A stretch of DNA of 64,000 nucleotides from Cylicocyclus nassatus (GCA_958299035.1 CATQJL010000001.1:5634284-5698283); one strand, 5' to 3'; counted from the stretch's first letter, positions 1 through 12,600 are shown. Translations and numbers: made by a program. The notes: generated by a model from the sequence alone, not told the origin.

Positions 1-1626
1 AGCGTCGCTGTCCGAATATATGGCTTTGAAATGGCTCGCATAGCCAGCGATTCCCAAATTATACCCACCCATAGCTCCTTTATAGCCTCAGCTTTCCGGA
101 TAAGACTCTATAGCTTTTCAAGAATATCTTTGCTCTATTTGAGAGCAAAAAATCCAGTCCAGTTCAAGAAGTCATGTGTGAGCATCTGTTCGAATAAAGG
201 CTTTGAAATGGCTCGCATAGCCAGCGATTCCCAAATTATACCCACCCATAGTTCCTTTATATCTTCAGCGTTCCGGATAAGACTTTATACTTTTCCAACA
301 ATATCTTCATCTACTGGAGAGCAAAAAATCCAGGCCAGTCCAGGAAATCATGCCTGAGCGTCACTGTCCGAATATAAGGCTTTAAAATGGTTCGCATAGA
401 CAGCGATTCCCAAATTATACCCACCCATAGCTCCTTTATAACCTCAGCGTTCCGGATAAGACTTTATAGCTTTTCAAGAATATCTTTACTCTATTTGAGA
501 GCAAAAAATCCAGTCCAGTTCAAGAAGTCATGTGTGAGCATCTGTTCGAATAAAGGCTTTGAAATGGCTCGCATAGTCAGCGATTCCCAAATTATACCCA
601 CCCATAGCTCCTTTATAACTTCAGCGTTTGGGATAAGACTCTATAGGTTTTTCAAGTCTACCTTTGCTCTACTGGACAGCAAAAAAAACAGGCCGATCCA
701 GAAAGTCATGCCTGAGCGTCACTGTCCGAATATATGGCTATGAAAGGGCTCGCATAGACAGCGATTCCCAAATTATACCCACCCATAGCTCCTTTATAAC
801 TTCAGCGTTTGGGATAAGACTCTATAGGTTTTTCAAGTCTACCTTTGCTCTACTGGACAGCAAAAAATGCAGACCGATTCGGGAAGTCATGTCTGAGTAC
901 CATGCCTTTGAAATGGCTCGCATAGCCAGCGATTCCCAAATTATACCCACCCATAGCTCCTTTATATCTTCAGCGTTCCGGATAAGACTTTATAGTTTTT
1001 CAAGAATATCTTTGCTCTATTTGGGAGCAAAAAATCCAGTCCAGTTCAAGAAGTCATGTGTGAGCATCTGTTCGAATAAAGGATTTGAAATGGCCCGCAT
1101 AGCCAGCGATTCCCAAATTATACCCACCCATAGCTCCTTTATAGCCTCAGCGTTCCGGATAAGACTTTATACTTTTCCAACAATATCTTCATCTACTTGA
1201 GAGCAAAAAATCCAGGCCAGTTCAAGAAGTCATGTCTAAGCATCTGTTCGAATATTAGGCTTTGAAATGGCTCGCATAGACAGCGATTCCCAAATTATAC
1301 CCACCCATAGCTCCTTTATATCTTCAGCGTTTCGGATAAGACTTTATAGTTTTTCAAGAATATCTTTACTCTATTTGAGAGCAAAAAATCCAGTCCAGTT
1401 CAAGAAGTCATGCCTGAGCGTCACTGTCCGAATATATGGCTTTGAAATGGCTCGCATAGCCAGCGATTCCCAAATTATACCCACCCATAGCTCCTTTATA
1501 GCCTCAGCTTTCCGGATAAGACTCTATTGGTTTTTCAAGTTTACCTTTGCTCTACTGGACAGCAAAAAAACAGGCCGTTCCAGGAAGTCATGCCTGAGCG
1601 TCGCTGTCCGAATATATGGCTTTGAA
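1..1626 (+). repeat. HOR-1, 9-mer of 1596 bp, first copy (31-1626)
   Basis: Monomers start at 31, 208, 387, 564, 745, 913, 1090, 1267 and 1447, with lengths 177, 179, 177, 181, 168, 177, 177, 180 and 180. Positions 1-30 are the tail of the preceding unit and match 1597-1626. The 745 unit has its start ATGGCTC changed to AGGGCTC, which is kept in the next copy. Mixed A, B, C and D families. Confidence 0.88.
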
Positions 1627-2862
1627 ATGGCTCGCATAGCCAGCGATTCCCAAATTATACCCACCCATAGCTCCTTTATAGCCTCAGCTTTCCGGATAAG
1701 ACTCTATAGCTTTTCAAGAATATCTTTGCTCTATTTGAGAGCAAAAAATCCAGTCCAGTTCAAGAAGTCATGTGTGAGCATCTGTTCGAATAAAGGCTTT
1801 GAAATGGCTCGCATAGCCAGCGATTCCCAAATTATACCCACCCATAGTTCCTTTATATCTTCAGCGTTCCGGATAAGACTTTATACTTTTCCAACAATAT
1901 CTTCATCTACTGGAGAGCAAAAAATCCAGGCCAGTCCAGGAAATCATGCCTGAGCGTCACTGTCCGAATATAAGGCTTTAAAATGGTTCGCATAGACAGC
2001 GATTCCCAAATTATACCCACCCATAGCTCCTTTATAACCTCAGCGTTCCGGATAAGACTTTATAGCTTTTCAAGAATATCTTTACTCTATTTGAGAGCAA
2101 AAAATCCAGTCCAGTTCAAGAAGTCATGTGTGAGCATCTGTTCGAATAAAGGCTTTGAAATGGCTCGCATAGTCAGCGATTCCCAAATTATACCCACCCA
2201 TAGCTCCTTTATAACTTCAGCGTTTGGGATAAGACTCTATAGGTTTTTCAAGTCTACCTTTGCTCTACTGGACAGCAAAAAAAACAGGCCGATCCAGAAA
2301 GTCATGCCTGAGCGTCACTGTCCGAATATATGGCTATGAAAGGGCTCGCATAGACAGCGATTCCCAAATTATACCCACCCATAGCTCCTTTATAACTTCA
2401 GCGTTTGGGATAAGACTCTATAGGTTTTTCAAGTCTACCTTTGCTCTACTGGACAGCAAAAAATGCAGACCGATTCGGGAAGTCATGTCTGAGTACCATG
2501 CCTTTGAAATGGCTCGCATAGCCAGCGATTCCCAAATTATACCCACCCATAGCTCCTTTATATCTTCAGCGTTCCGGATAAGACTTTATAGTTTTTCAAG
2601 AATATCTTTGCTCTATTTGGGAGCAAAAAATCCAGTCCAGTTCAAGAAGTCATGTGTGAGCATCTGTTCGAATAAAGGATTTGAAATGGCCCGCATAGCC
2701 AGCGATTCCCAAATTATACCCACCCATAGCTCCTTTATAGCCTCAGCGTTCCGGATAAGACTTTATACTTTTCCAACAATATCTTCATCTACTTGAGAGC
2801 AAAAAATCCAGGCCAGTTCAAGAAGTCATGTCTAAGCATCTGTTCGAATATAAGGCTTTGAA
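1627..2862 (+). repeat. HOR-1, second copy, incomplete (7 monomers)
   Basis: This stretch repeats 31-1255 at a spacing of 1596 bp and reads as identical, including the AGGGCTC start (2341) and the ATGGCCCGC start (2686). The match ends near 2852, where the first copy has aatattaggc and this one aatataaggc. The next unit (2863) is then of a different subtype with ATGCCTCGC and cccaaaatttacc. The copy lacks its last two monomers. Confidence 0.86.
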
Positions 2863-4109
2863 ATGCCTCGCATAGACAGCGATTCCCAAAATTTACCCAC
2901 CCATAGCTCCTTTATATCTTCAGCGTTTCGGATAAGACTCTATAGGTTTTTCAAGACTACCTTTGCTCTACTGGACAGCAAAAAAAAAACAGGCCGATCC
3001 AGAAAGTCATGCCTGAGCGTCACTGTCCGAATATATGGCTATGAAATGGCTCGCATAGACAGCGATTCCCAAATTATACCCACCCATAGCTCCTTTATAT
3101 CTTCAGCGTTTCGGATAAGACTCTATAGGTTTTTCAAGACTACCTTTGCTCTACTGGACAGCAAAAAAAAACAGGCCGATCCAGAAAGTCATGCATGAGC
3201 GTCACTGTCCGAATATAAGGCTTTAAAATGGTTCGCATAGACAGCGATTCCCAAATTATACCCACCCATAGCTCCTTTATAACCTCAGCGTTCCGGATAA
3301 GACTTTATAGTTTTTCAAGAATATCTTTACTCTATTTGAGAGCAAAAAATCCAGTCCAGTTCAAGAAGTCATGTCTAAGCATCTATTCGAATATAAGGCT
3401 TTGAAATGCCTCGCATAGACAGCGATTCCCAAAATTTACCCACCCATAGCTCCTTTATATCTTCAGCGTTTCGGATAAGACTCTATAGGTTTTTCAAGAC
3501 TACCTTTGCTCTACTGGACAGCAAAAAAAAACAGGCCGATCCAGAAAGTCATGCCTGAGCGTCACTGTCCGAATATATGGCTATGAAAGGGCTCGCATAG
3601 ACAGCGATTCCCAAATTATACCCACCCATAGCTCCTTTATAACTTCAGCGTTTGGGATAAGACTCTATAGGTTTTTCAAGTCTACCTTTGCTCTACTGGA
3701 CAGCAAAAAATGCAGACCGATTCGGGAAGTCATGTCTGAGTACCATGCCTTTGAAATGGCTCGCATAGCCAGCGATTCCCAAATTATACCCACCCATAGC
3801 TCCTTTATATCTTCAGCGTTCCGGATAAGACTTTATAGTTTTTCAAGAATATCTTTGCTCTATTTGGGAGCAAAAAATCCAGTCCAGTTCAAGAAGTCAT
3901 GTGTGAGCATCTGTTCGAATAAAGGATTTGAAATGGCCCGCATAGCCAGCGATTCCCAAATTATACCCACCCATAGCTCCTTTATAGCCTCAGCGTTCCG
4001 GATAAGACTTTATACTTTTCCAACAATATCTTCATCTACTTGAGAGCAAAAAATCCAGGCCAGTTCAAGAAGTCATGTCTAAGCATCTGTTCGAATATAA
4101 GGCTTTGAA
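2863..4109 (+). repeat. HOR-2, 7-mer of 1247 bp, first copy
   Basis: Monomers start at 2863, 3046, 3228, 3406, 3588, 3756 and 3933, with lengths 183, 182, 178, 182, 168, 177 and 177. Diagnostic units are the two ATGCCTCGC units with cccaaaatttacc (2863, 3406) and the unit ending gtcatgcatgagcg (tail near 3190). Its 3588-3933 part is shared with the D-C-C part of HOR-1 (745-1266), so HOR-2 looks built partly from HOR-1. Confidence 0.86.
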
Positions 4110-4833
4110 ATGCCTCGCATAGACAGCGATTCCCAAAATTTACCCACCCATAGCTCCTTTATATCTTCAGCGTTTCGGATAAGACTCTATAGGTTTTTCA
4201 AGACTACCTTTGCTCTACTGGACAGCAAAAAAAAACAGGCCGATCCAGAAAGTCATGCCTGAGCGTCACTGTCCGAATATATGGCTATGAAATGGCTCGC
4301 ATAGACAGCGATTCCCAAATTATACCCACCCATAGCTCCTTTATATCTTCAGCGTTTCGGATAAGACTCTATAGGTTTTTCAAGACTACCTTTGCTCTAC
4401 TGGACAGCAAAAAAAAACAGGCCGATCCAGAAAGTCATGCATGAGCGTCACTGTCCGAATATAAGGCTTTAAAATGGTTCGCATAGACAGCGATTCCCAA
4501 ATTATACCCACCCATAGCTCCTTTATAACCTCAGCGTTCCGGATAAGACTTTATAGTTTTTCAAGAATATCTTTACTCTATTTGAGAGCAAAAAATCCAG
4601 TCCAGTTCAAGAAGTCATGTCTAAGCATCTATTCGAATATAAGGCTTTGAAATGCCTCGCATAGACAGCGATTCCCAATATTTACCCACCCATAGCTCCT
4701 TTATATCTTCAGCGTTTCGGATAAGACTCTATAGGTTTTTCAAGACTACCTTTGCTCTACTGGACAGCAAAAAAAAACAGGCCGATCCAGAAAGTCATGC
4801 CTGAGCGTCACTGTCCGAATATATGGCTATGAA
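4110..4833 (+). repeat. HOR-2, second copy, incomplete (4 monomers)
   Basis: Units at 4110, 4292, 4474 and 4652 repeat those at 2863, 3046, 3228 and 3406. The first unit is one A shorter in its A tract. The fourth carries cccaatatttacc instead of cccaaaatttacc. The copy runs into a hybrid monomer at 4834 instead of completing the 7-mer. Confidence 0.84.
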
Positions 4834-5723
4834 AGGGCTCGCATAGACAGCGATTCCCAAATTATACCCACCCATAGCTCCTTTATAACTTCAGCGTTTG
4901 GGTAAGACTCTATAGGTTTTTCAAGAATATCTTCATCTACTTGAGAGCAAAAAATCCAATCCAGTTCAAGAAGTCATGTGTGAGCATCTGTTCGAATAAA
5001 GGCTTTGAAATGGCTCGCATAGCCAGCGATTCCCAAATTATACCCACCCATAGCTCCTTTATAACCTCAGCGTTCCGGATAAGACTTTATAGTTTTCCAA
5101 GAATATCTTCATCTACTTGAGAGCAAAAAATCCAATCCAGTTCAAGAAGTCATGTGTGAGCATCTGTTCGAATAAAGGCTTTGAAATGGCTCGCATAGCC
5201 AGCGATTCCCAAATTATACCCACCCATAGTTCCTTTATATCTTCAGCGTTCCGGATAAGACTTTATACTTTTCCAACAATATCTTCATCTACTGGAGAGC
5301 AAAAAATCCAGGCCAGTCCAGGAAATCATGCCTGAGCGTCACTGTCCGAATATAAGGCTTTAAAATGGTTCGTATAGACAGCGATTCCCAAATTATACCC
5401 ACCCATAGCTCCTTTATAACCTCAGCGTTCCGGATAAGACTTTATAGTTTTTCAAGAATATCTTTACTCTATTTGAGAGCAAAAAATCCAGTCCAGTTCA
5501 AGAAGTCATGTCTAAGCATCTATTCGAATATAAGGCTTTGATATGCCTCGCATAGACAGCGATTCCCAAAATTTACCCACCCATAGCTCCTTTATATCTT
5601 CAGCGTTTCGGATAAGACTCTATAGGTTTTTCAAGACTACCTTTGCTCTACTGGACAGCAAAAAAAACAGGCCGATCCAGAAAGTCATGCCTGAGCGTCA
5701 CTGTCCGAATATATGGCTATGAA
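4834..5723 (+). repeat. Junction block of mixed monomers with a hybrid unit
   Basis: Units start at 4834, 5010, 5186, 5365 and 5543. The 4834 unit begins like the AGGGCTC D-type unit of HOR-2 (gcgtttggg, here with one base lost, gggtaagac). After the T tract it switches to aatatcttcatctacttg and tccaatccag, a B/C-like body with a C tail. The 5010 unit shares tccaatccag. The 5186-5543 units again resemble earlier B, C and ATGCCTCGC units. I see no stable HOR here. Confidence 0.8.
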
Positions 5724-6611
5724 ATGGCTCGCATAGACAACGATTCTCAAATTATACCCACCCATAGCTCCTTCATAACCTCAGCGTTCCGGATAAGACT
5801 TTAGAGTTTTCCAAGAATATCTTCATCTACTGGAGAGCAAAAAATCCAGGCCAGTCCAGGAAATCATGCCTGAGCGTCACTGTCCGAATATATGGCTTTG
5901 AAATGGCTCGCATAGTCAGCGTTTCCCAAATTATACCCACCCATAGCTCCTTTATAACCTCAGCGTTTCGGATAAGACTCTATAGGTTTTTCAAGTCTAC
6001 CTTTGCTCTACTGGACAGCAAAAAATACAGGCCGATTCGGGAAGTCATGTCTAAGTACCATGCCTTTGAAATAGATCGCAAGACAACGATTCTCAAATTA
6101 TACCCACCCATAGCTCCTTTATATCTTCAGCGTTTCGGATAAGACTTTAGAGTTTTCCAAGAATATCTTCATCTACTGGAGAGCAAAAAATCCAGGCCAG
6201 TCCAGGAAATCATGCCTGAGCGTCACTGTCCGAATATAAGGCTTTAAAATGGTTCGCATAGACAGCGATTCCCAAATTATACCCACCCATAGCTCCTTTA
6301 CAACCTCAGCGTTCCGGATAAGACTCTATAGGTTTTTCAAGACTACCTTTGCTCTACTGGACAGCAAAAAAAAACAGGCCGATCCAGAAAGTCATGCCTG
6401 AGCGTCACTGTCCGAATATATGGCTATGAAATGGCTCGCATAGACAACGATTCTCAAATTATACCCACCCATAGCTCCTTTATAACCTCAGCGTTCCGTA
6501 TAAGACTCTATAGGTTTTTCAAGACTACCTTTGCTCTACTGGACAGCAAAAAAAAACAGGCCGATCCAGAAAGCATGCCTGAGCGTCACTGTCCGAATAT
6601 ATGGCTATGAA

Positions 6612-8052
6612 ATGGCTCGCATAGACAGCGATTCCCAAATTATACCCACCCATAGCTCCTTTATAACCTCAGTGTTCCGGATAAGACTCTATAGGTTTTT
6701 CAAGACTACCTTTGCTCTACTGGACAGCAAAAAAACAGGCCGTTCCAGGAAGTCATGCCTGAGCGTCACTGTCCGAATATATGGCTTTGAAATGGCTCGC
6801 ATAGTCAGCGATTCCCAAATTATACCCACCCATAGTTCCTTTATAACCTCAGCGTTCCGGATAAGACTCCATAGGTTTTTCAAGACTACCTTTGCTCTAC
6901 TGGACAGCAAAAAAACAGGCCGTTCCAGGAAGTCATGCCTGAGCGTCACTGTCCGAATATATGGCTTTGAAATGGCTCGCATAGTCAGCGATTCCCAAAT
7001 TATACCCACCCATAGCTCCTTTATAACCTCAGCGTTCCGGATAAGACTCTATAGGTTTCTCAAGACTACCTTTGCTCTACTGGACAGCAAAAGAACAGGC
7101 CGTTCCAGGAAGTCATGCCTGAGCGTCACTGTCCGAATATATGGCTTTGAAATGGCTCGCATAGTCAGCGATTCCCAAATTATACCCACCCATAGCTCCT
7201 TTATAACCTCAGCGTTCCGGATAAGACTCTATAGGTTTTTCAAGACTACCTTTGCTCTACTGGACAGCAAAAAAACAGGCCGTTCCAGGAAGTCATGCCT
7301 GAGCGTCACTGTCCGAATATATGGCTTTGAAATGGCTCGCATAGTCAGCGATTCCCAAGTTATACCCACCCATAGTTCCTTTATAACCTCAGCGTTCCGG
7401 ATAAAACTCCATAGGTTTTTCAAGACTACCTTTGCTCTACTGGACAGCAAAAAAACAGGCCGTTCCAGGAAGTCATGCCTGAGCGTCACTGTCCGAATAT
7501 ATGGCTTTGAAATGGCTCGCATAGTCAGCGATTCCCAAATTATACCCACCCATAGCTCCTTTATAATCTCAGCGTTCCGGATAAGACTCTATAGGTTTTT
7601 CAAGACTACCTTTGCTCTACTGGACAGCAAAAAAACAGGCCGTTCCAGGAAGTCATGCCTGAGCGTCACTGTCCGAATATATGGCTTTGAAATGGCTCGC
7701 ATAGTCAGCGATTCCCAAATTATACCCACCCATAGCTCCTTTATAACCTCAGCGTTCCGGATAAGACTCTATAGGTTTTTCAAGACTACCTTTGCTCTAC
7801 TGGACAGCAAAAAAACAGGCCGTTCCAGGAAGTCATGGTTGAGCGTCACTGTCCGAATATATGGCTTTGAAATGGCTCGCATAGTCAGCGATTCCCAAAT
7901 TATACCCACCCATAGCTCCTTTATAACCTCAGCGTTCCGGATAAGATTCTATAGGTTTTTCAAGACTACCTTTGCTCTACTGGACAGCAAAAAAAAAAGG
8001 CCGATCCAGAAAGTCATGCCTGAGCGTCACTGTCCGAATATATGGCTATGAA
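6612..8052 (+). repeat. Homogeneous tract of eight 180 bp family A monomers
   Basis: Starts fall exactly every 180 bp at 6612, 6792, 6972, 7152, 7332, 7512, 7692 and 7872; the last unit is 181 bp. Units 6792 and 7332 share the rare atagttcc and actccatagg, so the tract appears to have grown by exchange three monomers out of register. The constant multiple of three gives a 506-codon open frame (6531-8051 on plus) and open frames on minus (6689-7009, 7229-7549). These are repeat artefacts, with the same 60 residues repeated. Confidence 0.92.
6792..6971 (+). repeat. Reference monomer, family A (180 bp)
   Basis: This is a representative of the commonest family. It starts ATGGCTCGCATAGTC, has the body actccataggtttttcaag (usually actctatagg), then ctactggacagc, an A7 tract, caggccgttccaggaagtc, and the long tail gagcgtcactgtccgaat ending in tatggctttgaa. 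By hand count it has 34 G, 48 C and 7 CpG dinucleotides. Close relatives differ in the A-tract length, in ccgttccagg versus ccgatccaga, and in ggctttgaa versus ggctatgaa at the end. The length is a multiple of three, so open frames run through adjacent copies without implying coding. Confidence 0.93.
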
Positions 8053-9113
8053 ATGGCTCGCATAGACAGCGATTCCCAAATTATACCCCCCATAGCTCCT
8101 TTATAACTTCAGCGTTTGGGATAAGACTCTATAGGTTTTTCAAGTCTACCTTTGCTCTACTGGACAGCAAAAAATGCAGACCGATTCGGGAAGTCATGTC
8201 TGAGTACCATGCCTTTGAAATAGATCGCAAGACAACGATTCTCAAATTACACCCACCCATAGCTCCTTTATATCTTCAGCGTTTCGGATAAGACTTTATA
8301 GTTTTTCAAGAATATCTTTGCTCTATTTGAGAGCAAAAAATCCAGTCCAGTTCAAGAAGTCATGTGTGAGCATCTGTTCGAATAAAGGATTTGAAATGGC
8401 TCGCATAGCCAGCGATTCCCAAATTATACCCACCCATAGCTCCTCTATAACCTCAGCGTTCCGGATAAGACTCTATAGGTTTTTCAAGACTACCTTTGCT
8501 CTACTGGACAGCAAAAGAACAGGCCGTTCCAGGAAGTCATGCCTGAGCGTCACTGTCCGAATATATGGCTTTGAAATGGCTCGCATAGTCAGCGATTCCC
8601 AAATTGTACCCACCCATAGCTCCTTTATAACCTCAGCGTTCCGGATAAGACTCTATAGGTTTTTCAAGACTACCTTTCTCTACTGGACAGCAAAAAAACA
8701 GGCCGTTCCAGGAAGTCATTCCTGAGCGTCACTGTCCGAATATATGGCTTTGAAATGGCTCGCATAGTCAGCGATTCCCAAATTATACCCACCCATAGCT
8801 CCTTTATAACCTCAGCGTTCCGGATAAGACTCTATAGGTTTTTCAAGACTACCTTTGCTCTACTGGACAGCAAAAAAACAGGCCGCTCCAGGAAGTCATG
8901 CCTGAGCGTCACTGTCCGAATATATGGCTTTGAAATGACTCGCATAGTCAGCGATTCCCAAATTATACCCACCCATAGCTCCTTTATAACCTCAGCGTTC
9001 CGGATAAGATTCTATAGGTTTTTCAAGACTACCTTTGCTCTACTGGACAGCAAAAAAAAGGCCGATCCAGAAAGTCATGCCTGAGCGTCACTGTCCGAAT
9101 ATATGGCTATGAA
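8053..9113 (+). repeat. 6-mer HOR of 1061 bp
   Basis: Units start at 8053, 8220, 8396, 8576, 8755 and 8935, in the order D (167 bp), C, A, A, A, A. The 8053 unit has the deletion tatacccccc in place of tatacccaccc. The same deletion marks the units at 9114, 11606 and 12668. The 9114-9639 stretch restarts the 6-mer for three units and then leaves it. The 8576 unit carries aaattgtaccc and lost one G in cctttctctac. Confidence 0.87.
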
Positions 9114-9639
9114 ATGGCTCGCATAGACAGCGATTCCCAAATTATACCCCCCATAGCTCCTTTATAACTTCAGCGTTTGGGATAAGACTCTATAGGTTTT
9201 TCAAGTCTACCTTTGCTCTACTGGACAGCAAAAAATGCAGACCGATTCGGGAAGTCATGTCTGAGTACCATGCCTTTGAAATAGATCGCAAGACAACGAT
9301 TCTCAAATTACACCCACCCATAGCTCCTTTATATCTTCAGCGTTTCGGATAAGACTTTATAGTTTTTCAAGAATATCTTTGCTCTATTTGAGAGCAAAAA
9401 ATCCAGTCCAGTTCAAGAAGTCATGTGTGAGCATCTGTTCGAATAAAGGATTTGAAATGGCTCGCATAGCCAGCGATTCCCAAATTATACCCACCCATAG
9501 CTCCTCTATAACCTCAGCGTTCCGGATAAGACTCTATAGGTTTTTCAAGACTACCTTTGCTCTACTGGACAGCAAAAAAAAAACAGGCCGATCCAGAAAG
9601 TCATGCCTGAGCGTCACTGTCCGAATATATGGCTATGAA

Positions 9640-12600
9640 ATGGCTCGCATAGACAACGATTCTCAAATTATACCCACCCATAGCTCCTTCATAACCTCAG
9701 CGTTCCGGATAAGACTTTAGAGTTTTCCAAGAATATCTTCATCTACTGGAGAGCAAAAAATCCAGGCCAGTCCAGGAAATCATGCCTGAGCGTCACTGTC
9801 CGAATATATGGCTTTGAAATGGCTCGCATAGTCAGCGTTTCCCAAATTATACCCACCCATAGCTCCTTTATAACCTCAGCGTTTCGGATAAGACTCTATA
9901 GGTTTTTCAAGTCTACCTTTGCTCTACTGGACAGCAAAAAATACAGGCCGATTCGGGAAGTCATGTCTAAGTACCATGCCTTTGAAATAGATCGCAAGAC
10001 AACGATTCTCAAATTATACCCACCCATAGCTCCTTTATATCTTCAGCGTTTCGGATAAGACTTTAGAGTTTTCCAAGAATATCTTCATCTACTGGAGAGC
10101 AAAAAATCCAGGCCAGTCCAGGAAATCATGCCTGAGCGTCACTGTCCGAATATAAGGCTTTAAAATGGTTCGCATAGACAGCGATTCCCAAATTATACCC
10201 ACCCATAGCTCCTTTACAACCTCAGCGTTCCGGATAAGACTCTATAGGTTTTTCAAGACTACCTTTGCTCTACAGGACAGCAAAAAAAACAGGCCGATCC
10301 AGAAAGTCATGCCTGAGCGTCACTGTCCGAATATATGGCTATGAAATGGCTCGCATAGACAACGATTCTCAAATTATACCCACCCATAGCTCCTTTATAA
10401 CCTCAGCGTTCCGTATAAGACTCTATAGGTTTTTCAAGACTACCTTTGCTCTACTGGACAGCAAAAAAAAACAGGCCGATCCAGAAAGCATGCCTGAGCG
10501 TCACTGTCCGAATATATGGCTATGAAATGGCTCGCATAGACAGCGATTCCCAAATTATACCCACCCATAGCTCCTTTATAACCTCAGTGTTCCGGATAAG
10601 ACTCTATAGGTTTTTCAAGACTACCTTTGCTCTACTGGACAGCAAAAAAACAGGCCGTTCCTGAAAGTCATGCCTGAGCGTCACTGTCCGAATATATGGC
10701 TTTGAAATGGCTCGCATAGTCAGCGATTCCCAAATTATACCCACCCATAGTTCCTTTATAACCTCAGCGTTCCGGATAAGACTCCATAGGTTTTTCAAGA
10801 CTACCTTTGCTCTACTGGACAGCAAAAAAACAGGCCGTTCCAGGAAGTCATGCCTGAGCGTCACTGTCCGAATATATGGCTTTGAAATGGCTCGCATAGT
10901 CAGCGATTCCCAAATTATACCCACCCATAGCTCCTTTATAACCTCAGCGTTCCGGATAAGACTCTATAGGTTTCTCAAGACTACCTTTGCTCTACTGGAC
11001 AGCAAAAGAACAGGCCGTTCCAGGAAGTCATGCCTGAGCGTCACTGTCCGAATATATGGCTTTGAAATGGCTCGCATAGTCAGCGATTCCCAAATTATAC
11101 CCACCCATAGCTCCTTTATAACCTCAGCGTTCCGGATAAGACTCTATAGGTTTTTCAAGACTACCTTTGCTCTACTGGACAGCAAAAAAACAGGCCGTTC
11201 CAGGAAGTCATGCCTGAGCGTCACTGTCCGAATATATGGCTTTGAAATGGCTCGCATAGTCAGCGATTCCCAAATTATACCCACCCATAGCTCCTTTATA
11301 ACCTCAGCGTTCCGGATAAGACTCTATAGGTTTTTCAAGACTACCTTTGCTCTACTGGACAGCAAAAAAACAGGCCGTTCCAGGAAGTCATGGTTGAGCG
11401 TCACTGTCCGAATATATGGCTTTGAAATGGCTCGCATAGTCAGCGATTCCCAAATTATACCCACCCATAGCTCCTTTATAACCTCAGCGTTCCGGATAAG
11501 ATTCTATAGGTTTTTCAAGACTACCTTTGCTCTACTGGACAGCAAAAAAAAGGCCGATCCAGAAAGTCATGCCTGAGCGTCACTGTCCGAATATATGGCT
11601 ATGAAATGGCTCGCATAGACAGCGATTCCCAAATTATACCCCCCATAGCTCCTTTATAACTTCAGCGTTTGGGATAAGACTCTATAGGTTTTTCAAGTCT
11701 ACCTTTGCTCTACTGGACAGCAAAAAATGCAGACCGATTCGGGAAGTCATGTCTGAGTACCATGCCTTTGAAATAGATCGCAAGACAACGATTCTCAAAT
11801 TACACCCACCCATAGCTCCTTTATATCTTCAGCGTTTCGGGTAAGACTTTATAGTTTTTCAAGAATATCTTTGCTCTATTTGAGAGCAAAAAATCCAGTC
11901 CAGTTCAAGAAGTCATGTGTGAGCATCTGTTCGAATAAAGGATTTGAAATGGCTCGCATAGCCAGCGATTCCCAAATTATACCCACCCATAGCTCCTCTA
12001 TAACCTCAGCGTTCCGGATCAGACTCTATAGGTTTTTCAAGACTACCTTTGCTCTACTGGACAGCAAAAGAACAGGCCGTTCCAGGAAGTCATGCCTGAG
12101 CGTCACTGTCCGAATATATGGCTTTGAAATGGCTCGCATAGTCAGCGATTCCCAAATTATACCCACCCATAGCTCCTTTATAACCTCAGCGTTCCGGATA
12201 AGACTCTATAGGTTTTTCAAGACTACCTTTGCTCTACTGGACAGCAAAAAAACAGGCCGTTCCAGGAAGTCATTCCTGAGCGTCACTGTCCGAATATATG
12301 GCTTTGAAATGGCTCGCATAGTCAGCGATTCCCAAATTATACCCACCCATAGCTCCTTTATAACCTCAGCGTTCCGGATAAGACTCTATAGGTTTTTCAA
12401 GACTACCTTTGCTCTACTGGACAGCAAAAAAACAGGCCGCTCCAGGAAGTCATGCCTTAGCGTCACTGTCCGAATATATGGCTTTGAAATGGCTCGCATA
12501 GTCAGCGATTCCCAAATTATACCCACCCATAGCTCCTTTATAACCTCAGCGTTCCGGATAAGATTCTATAGGTTTTTCAAGACTACCTTTGCTCTACTGG

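Larger units (their letters stand above)
5724..9639 (+). repeat. Macro-repeat M, copy 1 (3916 bp, 22 monomers)
   Basis: The block from the unit at 5724 (gacaacgattctc, then B body) to 9639 recurs from 9640. Spacing is 3915-3916 bp over its first part (5724-7331 matches 9640-11246) and 3553-3555 bp after it (7692-9639 matches 11247-13193). It contains B, D and A units (5724-6611), a run of 180 bp A monomers (6612-8052), and a 6-mer of 1061 bp that starts again at 9114. Confidence 0.87.

Noticed and set aside
5903..6070. CENP-B box at gtttcggataagactc in D and A units
   Set aside because: Only the TTCG half fits the pattern NTTCGNNNNANNCGGGN; the required CGGG is ctct here. The cgattcggg motif near 6022-6030 has CGGG but no properly spaced TTCG upstream.
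6531..8051. Long open reading frame of 506 codons as a repeat-containing protein gene
   Set aside because: The translation is the same 60 residues repeated because the unit is 180 bp; minus-strand frames are open in the same tract; frames break wherever units are 176, 179 or 181 bp; no start context, domain or codon signature supports coding.
8040..8100. Transposon insertion or sequence gap causing short monomers of 167 bp
   Set aside because: The shortness is the D tail plus a one-base deletion (tatacccccc), repeated at 9114, 11606 and 12668; no foreign sequence is present.
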